Part shown: piece by piece, positions 45,701-54,494 of the stretch | How the letters are laid out: each line of letters starts with the position of its first letter | Numbering within the stretch: the first letter of the stretch is position 1 | NCBI RefSeq assembly: GCF_008802365.1 | Contig: NZ_VZQZ01000001.1 | Span: 496,001-560,000 of the forward strand | Origin: Oryzomonas japonica | GTDB taxonomy: Bacteria; Desulfobacterota; Desulfuromonadia; Geobacterales; Pseudopelobacteraceae | DNA length: 64,000 nt | Direction of reading: 5' to 3' | The notes under the pieces: generated by a model | Database searches by the model: none | Told to the model about the DNA's origin: nothing | What the model saw: the letters and a program-made list of their open reading frames with translations, nothing else | Made by a program: the position numbers and the translations under genes

Positions 45701-47476
45701 ATGGGCGAAGCAATAAAAATTCTGATATGTCAAGGGACCGGCGGAATTTCGGCCGGTGCGAAAAAGGTTGAGGCGGAATTTCGCCGGGTGCTCCAGGAAA
45801 AGGGCGTTGACGCGGTGGTGGGCAAGCGTTGTGAGGTCATCCACACCGGTTGCCGCGGGCTGTGCGCCAACGACGTCCTGGTAGACATCATTACCGAAGA
45901 GCAGGGCCGGGTCACCTACGACTTCGTTCAGCCTGAAGAGGTCGAACAGCTCGTCAACGAGCATATCGTCGGCAAGACGGTCCTGGAAAAACGGAAGGCG
46001 AAACCGTACTACAACACGTTTGTCGATGCCCAGATGCGGGTCGTCATGTCCGGCTGCGGCCAGATAAACCCCGAGTCGCTGGACGCATTTCTCGGGGAAG
46101 ACGGATTCAAGGCCATAGAAAAATGCATCACGACCATGAAGCCGGAAGAGGTCATCGAAGAGGTCAAGAAGTCCGGCCTGCGCGGTCGTGGGGGCGGCGG
46201 TTTCCCCACCGGCATGAAGTGGTCCTTCTGCAAGGCCTCCCCGGGCGAGCACAAATACCTGATCTGCAATGCCGACGAGGGTGACCCCGGCGCCTTCATG
46301 GACCGTTCGCTGCTGGAAGGCGACCCCTACTGCATCATCGAAGGGATGATGATCGCCGCCTATGCCATCGGCTGCGACTTCGGCTATGTGTATGTCCGCG
46401 CCGAGTACCCCCTGGCGGTGCAGCGCCTCCAGCGCGCCATCGACGACTGCTACGAAAAGGGATACCTGGGGCAGAACATCAAAGGGTGGGGCCTCAACTT
46501 CGACATGCGCATCAAGATGGGCGCCGGCGCCTTTGTGTGCGGTGAAGAAACCGCCCTGATGGCCTCCATCGAAGGGCAGCGCGGCATGAGCCGCCCCCGT
46601 CCGCCGTTCCCCGCCGTGCGCGGTCTGTGGGGCAAGCCGACCAACATCAACAACGTGGAGACCTTCGCCAACGTCCGGCATATCATCAACAAGGGCTCTG
46701 CCTGGTACGCCTCCCTCGGCACCGAGACCACCAAGGGGACCAAGATCTTCGCCGTTACCGGCAAGGTCAAGCACACCGGCCTGGTAGAGGTTCCGGCCGG
46801 TATGACCGTCCGTTCGGTTCTCTACGACGTGTGCGGCGGCATCCTCAATAATCGCAAGTTCAAGGCCGTGCAGGCCGGCGGCCCCTCGGGCGGCTGTATT
46901 CCCGGCGAGATCCTGGACACCCCGGTCGACTACGACTCCCTGATCAAGGCCGGCGCCATGATGGGCTCCGGCGGTCTGGTCGTCATGGACGAGACCACCT
47001 GCATGGTGGACGTCGCCCGCTTCTTCCTCTCCTTCACCAGGATGGAATCCTGCGGCAAATGCGTCCCCTGCCGCATCGGCCTGAAGGTCATGCTGGACAT
47101 CCTGGAACGCATCACCGAGGGGCGCGGCGAACCGTCCGACCTGGATACCCTTCTGGATCTGGGGGTTGCCATCAAGAAGGCCTCTCTGTGCGGCCTCGGC
47201 CAGACGGCTCCCAACCCGATCCTCTCCACCATCAACTATTTCCGCCACGAGTACGAGGCGCACATCAACGACAAGCGGTGCCCCTCCAACTGCTGCAAGG
47301 AGTTGCTCCTCTGGCAGGTCGTGGAAGACAAGTGCGTCAAGTGCGGGGCCTGCAAGAAGGCCTGCCCGGTGGATGCCATCGTCTGGGAAAAGGGCCAGGT
47401 CGCCTTCCTGGACCAGGAAAAATGCACCAAGTGCAAGTCCTGTTATGACGCCTGCCGCTTCATGGCGATCGAATAG
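45701..47476 (+). CDS. nuoF: NADH-quinone oxidoreductase subunit F, with extra Fe-S domains
   Basis: The 591-residue subunit is longer than E. coli NuoF (about 445). Residues 1-90 form a thioredoxin-like domain with cysteines placed for a [2Fe-2S] cluster (C near residue 8, then GCRGLC). The central part has the FMN/NADH site (RGRGGGGFPTGMKW, ADEGDPGAFMDR) and cluster N3 (ESCGKCVPCRIG). The C-terminus adds two [4Fe-4S] motifs, CVKCGACKKACPVDA and CTKCKSCYDACRF. Such HydB/HndC-like architecture is known in Geobacter-type complex I and may allow contact with ferredoxin. Confidence 0.95.
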   Translation: MGEAIKILICQGTGGISAGAKKVEAEFRRVLQEKGVDAVVGKRCEVIHTGCRGLCANDVLVDIITEEQGRVTYDFVQPEEVEQLVNEHIVGKTVLEKRKAKPYYNTFVDAQMRVVMSGCGQINPESLDAFLGEDGFKAIEKCITTMKPEEVIEEVKKSGLRGRGGGGFPTGMKWSFCKASPGEHKYLICNADEGDPGAFMDRSLLEGDPYCIIEGMMIAAYAIGCDFGYVYVRAEYPLAVQRLQRAIDDCYEKGYLGQNIKGWGLNFDMRIKMGAGAFVCGEETALMASIEGQRGMSRPRPPFPAVRGLWGKPTNINNVETFANVRHIINKGSAWYASLGTETTKGTKIFAVTGKVKHTGLVEVPAGMTVRSVLYDVCGGILNNRKFKAVQAGGPSGGCIPGEILDTPVDYDSLIKAGAMMGSGGLVVMDETTCMVDVARFFLSFTRMESCGKCVPCRIGLKVMLDILERITEGRGEPSDLDTLLDLGVAIKKASLCGLGQTAPNPILSTINYFRHEYEAHINDKRCPSNCCKELLLWQVVEDKCVKCGACKKACPVDAIVWEKGQVAFLDQEKCTKCKSCYDACRFMAIE

Positions 47477-47518
47477 AACCGGTTTCTTACAGAGTCAAAC
47501 TCACTGATAGAGGTTGAG

Positions 47519-49987
47519 ATGGTAAATCTGACGATAGATGACAAGCAGGTTACGGCTCCCAAGAACTCCACCATTTACGATGCCGCCAAGATCAACGGGA
47601 TCAAGATCCCGATCCTGTGCCACGACAAGAAGCTGAAACCCTTCGGCGCCTGCCGCATGTGCCTGGTGGAAGTGGAACAGATGAGGGGGCGGCAGGTTCC
47701 GGCCTGCACCACGCCGATCACCGAGGGCATGATCATCCGCACCTCGACCCCGGACATCATCAAGGCCCGCAAGATGGTGCTGGAACTCCTGCTGCTCAAC
47801 CACCCCATCGACTGCCCGGTCTGCGACAAGGGCGGGGACTGCGATCTGCAGAATCTGACCTACGAATACAAGGTGAACGCCAACCGCTTCAGCGACGAAA
47901 AGTTCCATCACGAGATCGACTACAGCAACCCGCTGATCGAACGTGATATGAACCGCTGCGTGTTGTGCGGCAAGTGCGCCCGCATCTGCGACGAGATCGT
48001 CTCCTTCGGTGCCCTGACCTTTATCAGCCGCGGTATCGAAACCAAGATCGGCTGCGAGTTCGAAGGCTCGCTCAACTGCGAGTTCTGCGGCTCCTGCGTC
48101 TCCGTCTGCCCGGTCGGCTCCCTCCTGGCCCGCCCCTTCAAGTTCAAGGCGCGCTTCTGGGCCCTCACCAATCAAAAGTCCGTGTGCGGGTACTGCGGCA
48201 CCGGCTGCAACCTGACCCTGGGGGTCAAGGACAACAAGGTCCTGACCACGGTCTACGACGAGAACCAGGGGTTTCATAACGGCCAACTCTGCTGCCGCGG
48301 CCGCTTCGGCTACCAGTTCATCAACTCGGACAAGCGCCTGAACACCCCGCTGGTGCGCAAGAACGGCTCCCTGACGGAGGCGACGTGGGACGAGGCCCTC
48401 GAACTGGTCGCCGCCCGTCTGAAGGGCGCCGGCTCATCGGCTGCCGCCCTGGCCACACCGCGCCTGACCAACGAGGAGCTGGTGCTGTTCAAGCGGCTGA
48501 TGGAGACCGCCGGTTCGGCCAATTACGACCATTCGGCCGGTTACGCCCATGCCGCCCTGACCGAGGGCTTCGCCAAAAGCTTCGGGGCCGCGGCCTCACC
48601 GGCGACCATCTTGGATATCCAGAAGAGCGACCTGCTCCTGGTCATCAAGACCGATAGCTACGAGACCCACCCGGTGATCGGCTTCGAGATCAACATGGCG
48701 GTCAAGAATAAGGGCGTCAAGCTGAACATCCTCTCCGACAAGCGGGGCAAGCTCTCCAAGCTGCCCGACGCCCAGACCCTGGTGCATACCCCCGGTAGCG
48801 AGATCGCCGTCATCAACGCCCTGGCCAAGACGATCCTGGACGACAAACTGGCCGCCGGCACAGCCGCTGCGATCCCTGGTTACGCCGACCTGGAAAAGGC
48901 CCTGGCCGGTTTCACCCCCGAGGCGGTCGCCGGGCAGAGCGGCCTTGCGGCCAGCGCCATCAAGCGGCTTGCCAACGACTACGCCAAGGCCGAGAAGGCA
49001 CTGATCCTGTTCCCCATCGGCAACGCCTACCCCGGCCACAACGCCGACCTGGCCAGCGCCGTGGCCAACCTGGCCCTCCTGACCGGCAAGCTCGGTACGG
49101 AGGGAAGCGGCGTCCTCTGCATGGCCGAGAAGAACAACAGCCAGGGCGCCGTGGACATGGGTTTCTATGCCACCAGCGGCCTGAATGCTGGGCAGATCAT
49201 GGACGGCTGCGCCAGCGGCGCCATCAAGACCCTGTTCGTCGCCGGCGAGAATCCGGTGGTTTCCTACCCGAACCGGGCCGCCATCTCGGCCGCCCTGGAC
49301 AAGGTCGAGTTCCTGGTGGTTTCCGACCTGTTCATGACCGAGACTGCGGCCATGGCCGATGTGGTGCTGCCGGCCTGTTCCTTTGCCGAAAAGGAAGGGA
49401 CCTTCACCAGCGTCGACCGCCGTGTCCAGCACATCAAGCCGGCCATCAGGAATATCGGCCAAAGCCGCACCGATTTCGAGATCTTTGGGCAGCTGATCGC
49501 CAAGCTGGGCGGACAAGCCCCCGCCACGCCGGCGACAGTGTTCGGCGAGATTGCGGCCTCTGCCCCGGGATATGCCGGCATGTCCTACGCTTCCCTGGGA
49601 GAGACGGGCGCCTTTGCGCCGGTTGCCGTCACGGCCGCATTCGTTGTGCCCAAGACGGTCGCTGTCGAACCGGCGGCGGGCAAGCTGGCCCTGGTTACCG
49701 GCAGCGCCCTGTACCACAACGGCACCCTGTCCCAGTTCGGCGAAGGCCCCATGCATGTCTGCCCGGAAGGGTACCTGGAACTCTCCCGCACTGACGCCGC
49801 CAAGCTGCAGATCAAGGAAAACGACCTGCTGAACGTGGCCTCCGCGATCGGCTCGACCAAGCTGAAAGCCAGGATCACCCCGCGCATGCCCGAAGGGGTG
49901 CTGTTCAGCCCGTACCACTTCGGCGCGGCGGCCATCAACCAGGTCTGGAGCGGCGCTCCGGTCACCTGGGTGACCGTGACCAAGTAG
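47519..49987 (+). CDS. nuoG: NADH-quinone oxidoreductase subunit G
   Basis: The 822-residue Fe-S subunit relays electrons through the peripheral arm. The N-terminal part binds a [2Fe-2S] cluster (GACRMCLVEVE), a His-Cys3 [4Fe-4S] cluster (HPIDCPVCDKGGDCDLQ) and two ferredoxin clusters (CVLCGKCARIC and CEFCGSCVSVCPVG). The rest is a molybdopterin-oxidoreductase fold with its own CGYCGTGC motif near residue 220, matching the N7-type cluster. A molybdenum cofactor is not expected in NuoG. Confidence 0.95.
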   Translation: MVNLTIDDKQVTAPKNSTIYDAAKINGIKIPILCHDKKLKPFGACRMCLVEVEQMRGRQVPACTTPITEGMIIRTSTPDIIKARKMVLELLLLNHPIDCPVCDKGGDCDLQNLTYEYKVNANRFSDEKFHHEIDYSNPLIERDMNRCVLCGKCARICDEIVSFGALTFISRGIETKIGCEFEGSLNCEFCGSCVSVCPVGSLLARPFKFKARFWALTNQKSVCGYCGTGCNLTLGVKDNKVLTTVYDENQGFHNGQLCCRGRFGYQFINSDKRLNTPLVRKNGSLTEATWDEALELVAARLKGAGSSAAALATPRLTNEELVLFKRLMETAGSANYDHSAGYAHAALTEGFAKSFGAAASPATILDIQKSDLLLVIKTDSYETHPVIGFEINMAVKNKGVKLNILSDKRGKLSKLPDAQTLVHTPGSEIAVINALAKTILDDKLAAGTAAAIPGYADLEKALAGFTPEAVAGQSGLAASAIKRLANDYAKAEKALILFPIGNAYPGHNADLASAVANLALLTGKLGTEGSGVLCMAEKNNSQGAVDMGFYATSGLNAGQIMDGCASGAIKTLFVAGENPVVSYPNRAAISAALDKVEFLVVSDLFMTETAAMADVVLPACSFAEKEGTFTSVDRRVQHIKPAIRNIGQSRTDFEIFGQLIAKLGGQAPATPATVFGEIAASAPGYAGMSYASLGETGAFAPVAVTAAFVVPKTVAVEPAAGKLALVTGSALYHNGTLSQFGEGPMHVCPEGYLELSRTDAAKLQIKENDLLNVASAIGSTKLKARITPRMPEGVLFSPYHFGAAAINQVWSGAPVTWVTVTK

Positions 49988-50040
49988 CCTGACACCAACG
50001 TTCTCGGACTTATTTCATACTCGCAAGAAAAGAGGGACAG

Positions 50041-51108
50041 ATGGGAATCGAGATTTTAGGACTGCCGATGATGTACTACATCGCCATGGTCGCCAAGGTC
50101 CTTGTGGCATTTGTCTTCGTGCTCCTGACCGTGGCCTACGCCACCTACGCCGAGCGCAAGATCATCGGCCACATGCAGGTACGCCTGGGACCGATGCGCA
50201 CCGGCTGGCACGGCCTGCTGCAACCGATCGCCGACGGGGTCAAGCTCTTCTTCAAGGAAGAGATCATCCCCTCCCAGGCGAGCACGTTCGCTTACCTTCT
50301 TGCGCCGCTGGTCGCCCTCATCCCGGCCTTTATCACCTTCGCGGTCATCCCCTTCGGCGGCGTCATCGAGGTGGCTGGCTACAAGATTCCGCTGCAGATC
50401 GCCAGCTACTTCGACACGGCCGCCGGCCGGGTCTTCGACATCAACGTCGGCGTCCTGTACATCCTGGCCATGTCCTCCCTGGGGGTGTACGGCATTGTCC
50501 TGGCCGGCTGGGCATCCAACAGCAAGTACTCCCTTTTGGGCGGCCTGCGCGCCTCGGCCCAGATGATCTCCTACGAGCTTTCGGCCGGCCTGGCCATCGT
50601 ATCGGTGTTCATGCTCTCCGGCACCCTGTCTCTCAACGAGATCGTCGCCCAGCAGTCCGCCTACAACGGGTTCAATTGGTTCGCCTTCAAACAGCCGTTG
50701 GCGGCGATCATGTTCTTCATCTGCTCCCTGGCCGAGATCAACCGCACCCCCTTCGACCTCCCCGAGGCCGAGACCGAGCTGGTATCCGGCTTCTGCACCG
50801 AGTACTCCAGCATGAAATACGCCATGTTCTTCATGGCTGAATACGCCAACATGGTGACGGTCTGCGCCCTGACCACCACCCTCTTCCTGGGCGGCTGGAA
50901 TGGCCCGATGGCCATTGCCATACCCCTGCTCGGGCCGGTCTATTTCGTGGCCAAGGTCTATTTCCTGATGTTCGTCTGCATGTGGATTCGCGCCACGCTG
51001 CCCCGCTACCGCTACGACCAGCTCATGCACCTGGGGTGGAAGGTCCTGTTGCCGCTCTCCCTGCTGAACATCGTAGCCACCGGCATCATCGGCTACTTCA
51101 TTAACTAA
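50041..51108 (+). CDS. nuoH: NADH-quinone oxidoreductase subunit H
   Basis: A 355-residue membrane subunit with about eight helices that joins the quinone pocket to the proton channels. The conserved segment ERKIIGHMQVRLGPMRTG and the acidic loop RTPFDLPEAETELVSG are present. An AAAAGAGGGAC-type ribosome binding site precedes the start. Confidence 0.97.
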   Translation: MGIEILGLPMMYYIAMVAKVLVAFVFVLLTVAYATYAERKIIGHMQVRLGPMRTGWHGLLQPIADGVKLFFKEEIIPSQASTFAYLLAPLVALIPAFITFAVIPFGGVIEVAGYKIPLQIASYFDTAAGRVFDINVGVLYILAMSSLGVYGIVLAGWASNSKYSLLGGLRASAQMISYELSAGLAIVSVFMLSGTLSLNEIVAQQSAYNGFNWFAFKQPLAAIMFFICSLAEINRTPFDLPEAETELVSGFCTEYSSMKYAMFFMAEYANMVTVCALTTTLFLGGWNGPMAIAIPLLGPVYFVAKVYFLMFVCMWIRATLPRYRYDQLMHLGWKVLLPLSLLNIVATGIIGYFIN

Positions 51109-51151
51109 GAAGCATACGACACCACGTAATTCCAAGAACAAGGATGGAATC

Positions 51152-51556
51152 ATGAATCCGATTACGCCGATCATAAATGGTCTGAGGATCACCCTGGAAC
51201 ACCTCTTCAAGAAGCCGGTCACCCTGCAGTACCCGACCGAGCGCCCCAAGGTCGCCCAGCGTTTCCGGGGGCTGCACGCCCTTAATGTCTCCCATGACAA
51301 GGCAAAGTGCGTGGCCTGCTACCTCTGCCCCACGGTCTGCCCGGCCAAGTGCATCACGGTAGAGGCGGGCGAGGACGCCAACCACGACAAATATGCGGCC
51401 AGGTATGAGATCGACATGCTGCGATGCATCTTCTGCGGCTACTGCGTGGAGGCCTGTCCGGTGGACGCCGTCAGGATGACCGGAGAGTTCGAACTGGCCA
51501 ACTACCACCGCTCGGACTTTGTCTATGACAAGGAACGCCTCTTAGAAAAGAAATAA
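51152..51556 (+). CDS. nuoI: NADH-quinone oxidoreductase subunit I
   Basis: A 134-residue peripheral-arm subunit with two [4Fe-4S] clusters, bound by CVACYLCPTVCPAKC and CIFCGYCVEACPVDA. These are clusters N6a and N6b, which lead to N2 in NuoB. An N-terminal amphipathic segment anchors the protein at the membrane. Confidence 0.97.
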   Translation: MNPITPIINGLRITLEHLFKKPVTLQYPTERPKVAQRFRGLHALNVSHDKAKCVACYLCPTVCPAKCITVEAGEDANHDKYAARYEIDMLRCIFCGYCVEACPVDAVRMTGEFELANYHRSDFVYDKERLLEKK

Positions 51557-51567
51557 AGGAGCAGTGC

Positions 51568-52071
51568 ATGGAAACCCTTTTCTTCCTCATCATTACGCTG
51601 GTGGCCATCGTGTCGGCGCTTCTGGTGGTCACCTGCAAGAACCCGATCAACAGCGCCCTGGCGCTGGTAATGACCTTCTTCTGCCTGGCAACCTATTACG
51701 TCATGCTGGATGCTCCCTTCATGGCAGCCGTGCAGGTCATGGTGTATGCCGGTGCCATCATGGTCCTGATCGTGTTCACCATCATGCTGCTCAACATCAG
51801 GGTTGATGCAACCAAGAGGCACTCCCACAAGGTCGTGCTGGGGTCCATTATCGGTTTCTTTACCCTGGTCAACACCGCCTTCATCATCATGAGGAGCCGC
51901 GTCGCCATGCCCAACGGGCCGCTGACCGGCGAGATGATCCGGCAGCAGGGGCACACCGAGCTGATCGGCCGCGAGATGTTCACCACCTTCCTGCTCCCCT
52001 TCGAGATCACCTCGATACTGCTCCTGGTGGCCATCATCGGTGCGGTCATCCTGGCAAAGAAAAAACTCTAA
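51568..52071 (+). CDS. nuoJ: NADH-quinone oxidoreductase subunit J
   Basis: A 167-residue membrane subunit with five helices. The glycine- and tyrosine-bearing third helix (VQVMVYAGAIMVLIVFTIML) contains the pi-bulge that switches during catalysis. AAAGGAGCAGTGC precedes the start. It lies 11 bases after nuoI and 15 bases before nuoK. Confidence 0.95.
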   Translation: METLFFLIITLVAIVSALLVVTCKNPINSALALVMTFFCLATYYVMLDAPFMAAVQVMVYAGAIMVLIVFTIMLLNIRVDATKRHSHKVVLGSIIGFFTLVNTAFIIMRSRVAMPNGPLTGEMIRQQGHTELIGREMFTTFLLPFEITSILLLVAIIGAVILAKKKL

Positions 52072-52086
52072 CAGAGGGCATATACA

Positions 52087-52389
52087 ATGGAAAACCTGAA
52101 CAGCTATCTCATCGTGAGCGCCATCCTCTTCTCCATCGGGACCATCGGCGTGCTGACCCGCAAGAATGCCATCGTCATCTTCATGTGCATCGAACTGATG
52201 CTCAATGCGGTCAACCTGACCTTCGTGGCGCTCTCCCGTCACTTGGGCAACCTGGACGGCCAAATCTTCGTGTTCTTCGTCATGACCGTCGCCGCCGCCG
52301 AGGCTGCCGTCGGCCTGGCCCTGATGATCGCCTTCTACAACAACAAGGAATCCATCGACGTGGAAGACATCAATATCATGAAGTGGTAG
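52087..52389 (+). CDS. nuoK: NADH-quinone oxidoreductase subunit K
   Basis: A 100-residue, three-helix membrane subunit of the proton path. The functional glutamates are visible in [13 protein letters not shown] and in [12 protein letters not shown]. Length and hydrophobic pattern match the family exactly. Confidence 0.96.
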   Translation: MENLNSYLIVSAILFSIGTIGVLTRKNAIVIFMCIELMLNAVNLTFVALSRHLGNLDGQIFVFFVMTVAAAEAAVGLALMIAFYNNKESIDVEDINIMKW

Positions 52390-52450
52390 CAGGTCGTCGC
52401 ATCAACCGGAAAGTAGACAACGTTTAACGATTGCATAAAAGGAGTCTTAC

Positions 52451-54457
52451 ATGTTTGACAACGTATGGCTGATCCCGCTCTTCCCCTTCATCGGCTTCCT
52501 GATCAACGGCCTATTGGGGAAAAAGATCAAGAACGAGACCGTCATCGGCGGTATCGGCGCACTTGCCGTACTCTGTTCGTTCTTAGTTTCCTGCAAGACC
52601 ATACTTGCTCTCCTTTCCTTGCCGGGTGAGGAACGGGTGGCCAATGTCAAGGTGTTCACCTGGATCACCTCGGGCAGCTTCAACGCCGACATCGCCTTCC
52701 TGATCGATCCGCTCTCCTGCGTGATGATCATGATCGTCACCGGCGTCGGCTTCCTGATCCATGTCTACTCCATAGGTTACATGCACGGTGAGGAAGGGTT
52801 CTACCGCTTCTTCTCCTACCTGAACCTGTTCATGTTCTCCATGCTCCTCCTGGTGCTGGGCAACAACCTGCTCCTGATGTTCGTCGGGTGGGAGGGTGTC
52901 GGCCTCTGCTCCTACCTGCTGATCGGCTACTACTTCCACAAGAAGTCGGCCGGCGACGCCGGCAAGAAGGCCTTTGTCATGAACCGCGTCGGCGACTTCG
53001 GGTTTCTGCTGGGCACCTTCACCCTCTACTGGTACATGGGACAGGCCCACAACGTCTGGACCATCAAGTTCACCGACCTGGCCGCCAACTCCCATCTCCT
53101 GCCCACCGGCGGCATCGTCACCGCGATCACCCTCTGCTTCTTCCTGGGGGCGACCGGCAAGTCGGCCCAGATCCCGCTCTACACCTGGCTGCCGGACGCC
53201 ATGGAAGGCCCGACCCCGGTTTCAGCCCTGATCCATGCCGCCACCATGGTCACTGCCGGTGTCTACATGATCGGCCGCATGAACTACCTGTTCATCCGTT
53301 CGCCTGAAACCCTGATGGTCGTCGCCGTGGTCGGTGGATGTACGGCCCTGTTCGCCGCCACCATCGGCACGGCCCAGAACGATATCAAGCGCGTGCTGGC
53401 CTACTCCACCGTCTCCCAGCTCGGGTACATGTTCCTGGCCATGGGGACCGGAGCCTTTGCCGCCGGTATCTTCCACCTCATGACCCACGCCTTCTTCAAG
53501 GCCTGCCTGTTCCTCGGTTCCGGCGCGGTGATCCACTCCATGCACCATGCCCTGCACCACGTCCACTCCCATGACGACGCCCAGGACATGCGCAATATGG
53601 GCGGGTTGCGATCCAAGATGCCCCTGACCTTCCTGACGTTCCTGCTGGCCACCATCGCCATTGCCGGGATACCGGGCTTCTCCGGCTTCTTCTCCAAGGA
53701 CGAGATCCTCTGGCAGGCCTTCTCCAACCCGCACCACGGCGATTTGAACTACCTGCTCTGGGGCATGGGTGCTCTGGCCGCCGGCCTGACCGCTTTCTAC
53801 ATGTTCCGCCTGGTGTTCATGACCTTCTTCGGCGAATGCCGCATCACCCCCAAGGCCAAGGACCACCTGCACGAGTCCCCCATGGTGATCGTCATCCCCC
53901 TGATCGTGCTGGCCGCCCTGTCGGTGGTGGGCGGTTACATCGGCCTGCCCAAGGTGATTGGCGAACTGTTCGGCGGTATCCCCAACTATTTCGAGCACTA
54001 CCTGGAGCCGGTGTTCAAGTATTCGGAAGAATACATGGCGCAGCATGCGGCCCATGCCGCCGAGCATAGCGCCACCCTGGAGTGGGGCCTGATGGGGTTG
54101 TCGGTCCTGGTCGCCCTCGTGGGCATCACTATCGCGTTCACCATGTACGTCAAGAACACGGAGCTGCCCAAACGGTTCGTGGCCACGTTCCCGGCGCTGC
54201 ACCGCGCCGTCTACAACAAGTGGTACATCGACGAACTGTACGACTACCTGTTCGTCAACCCCTGCAAGGCGCTGGGCCGCTTCCTCTGGAAAGGGTTCGA
54301 CGTGGTGGTGGTTGATGGGGTCGTCAACGGCGTCGCCAATGTGGTGATGGCCTTCAGCGGTGTGTTCCGCTACATGCAGTCCGGCTACATCTACAACTAC
54401 GCCTGGTCCATGGCCTTCGGTGTGGTGGTGATTCTCGGCTACTACGTCTTCAAGTAA
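52451..54457 (+). CDS. nuoL: NADH-quinone oxidoreductase subunit L
   Basis: The 668-residue distal antiporter-like subunit. The core region GWEGVGLCSYLLIGYY and the lysine-bearing helix ATGKSAQIPLYTWLPDAMEG (TM7) are conserved. Near the C-terminus lies a long amphipathic segment (about residues 545-600), the lateral helix that runs along the membrane arm. A His-rich loop (MHHALHHVHSHDD) follows the TM10 region, as in other NuoL proteins. Confidence 0.96.
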   Translation: MFDNVWLIPLFPFIGFLINGLLGKKIKNETVIGGIGALAVLCSFLVSCKTILALLSLPGEERVANVKVFTWITSGSFNADIAFLIDPLSCVMIMIVTGVGFLIHVYSIGYMHGEEGFYRFFSYLNLFMFSMLLLVLGNNLLLMFVGWEGVGLCSYLLIGYYFHKKSAGDAGKKAFVMNRVGDFGFLLGTFTLYWYMGQAHNVWTIKFTDLAANSHLLPTGGIVTAITLCFFLGATGKSAQIPLYTWLPDAMEGPTPVSALIHAATMVTAGVYMIGRMNYLFIRSPETLMVVAVVGGCTALFAATIGTAQNDIKRVLAYSTVSQLGYMFLAMGTGAFAAGIFHLMTHAFFKACLFLGSGAVIHSMHHALHHVHSHDDAQDMRNMGGLRSKMPLTFLTFLLATIAIAGIPGFSGFFSKDEILWQAFSNPHHGDLNYLLWGMGALAAGLTAFYMFRLVFMTFFGECRITPKAKDHLHESPMVIVIPLIVLAALSVVGGYIGLPKVIGELFGGIPNYFEHYLEPVFKYSEEYMAQHAAHAAEHSATLEWGLMGLSVLVALVGITIAFTMYVKNTELPKRFVATFPALHRAVYNKWYIDELYDYLFVNPCKALGRFLWKGFDVVVVDGVVNGVANVVMAFSGVFRYMQSGYIYNYAWSMAFGVVVILGYYVFK

Positions 54458-54494
54458 TCGTCACTTTGCAATTTGCATAAAGGAGCATGAATTC

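Noticed and set aside
45134-47263. Very long minus-strand frame (709 codons) opposite nuoE and nuoF
   Set aside because: It mirrors highly conserved Fe-S genes codon for codon and has the His/Gly/Val-rich look of antisense GC-rich frames. The same applies to long frames opposite alaS, argG, the aminotransferase, hemE and nuoG.
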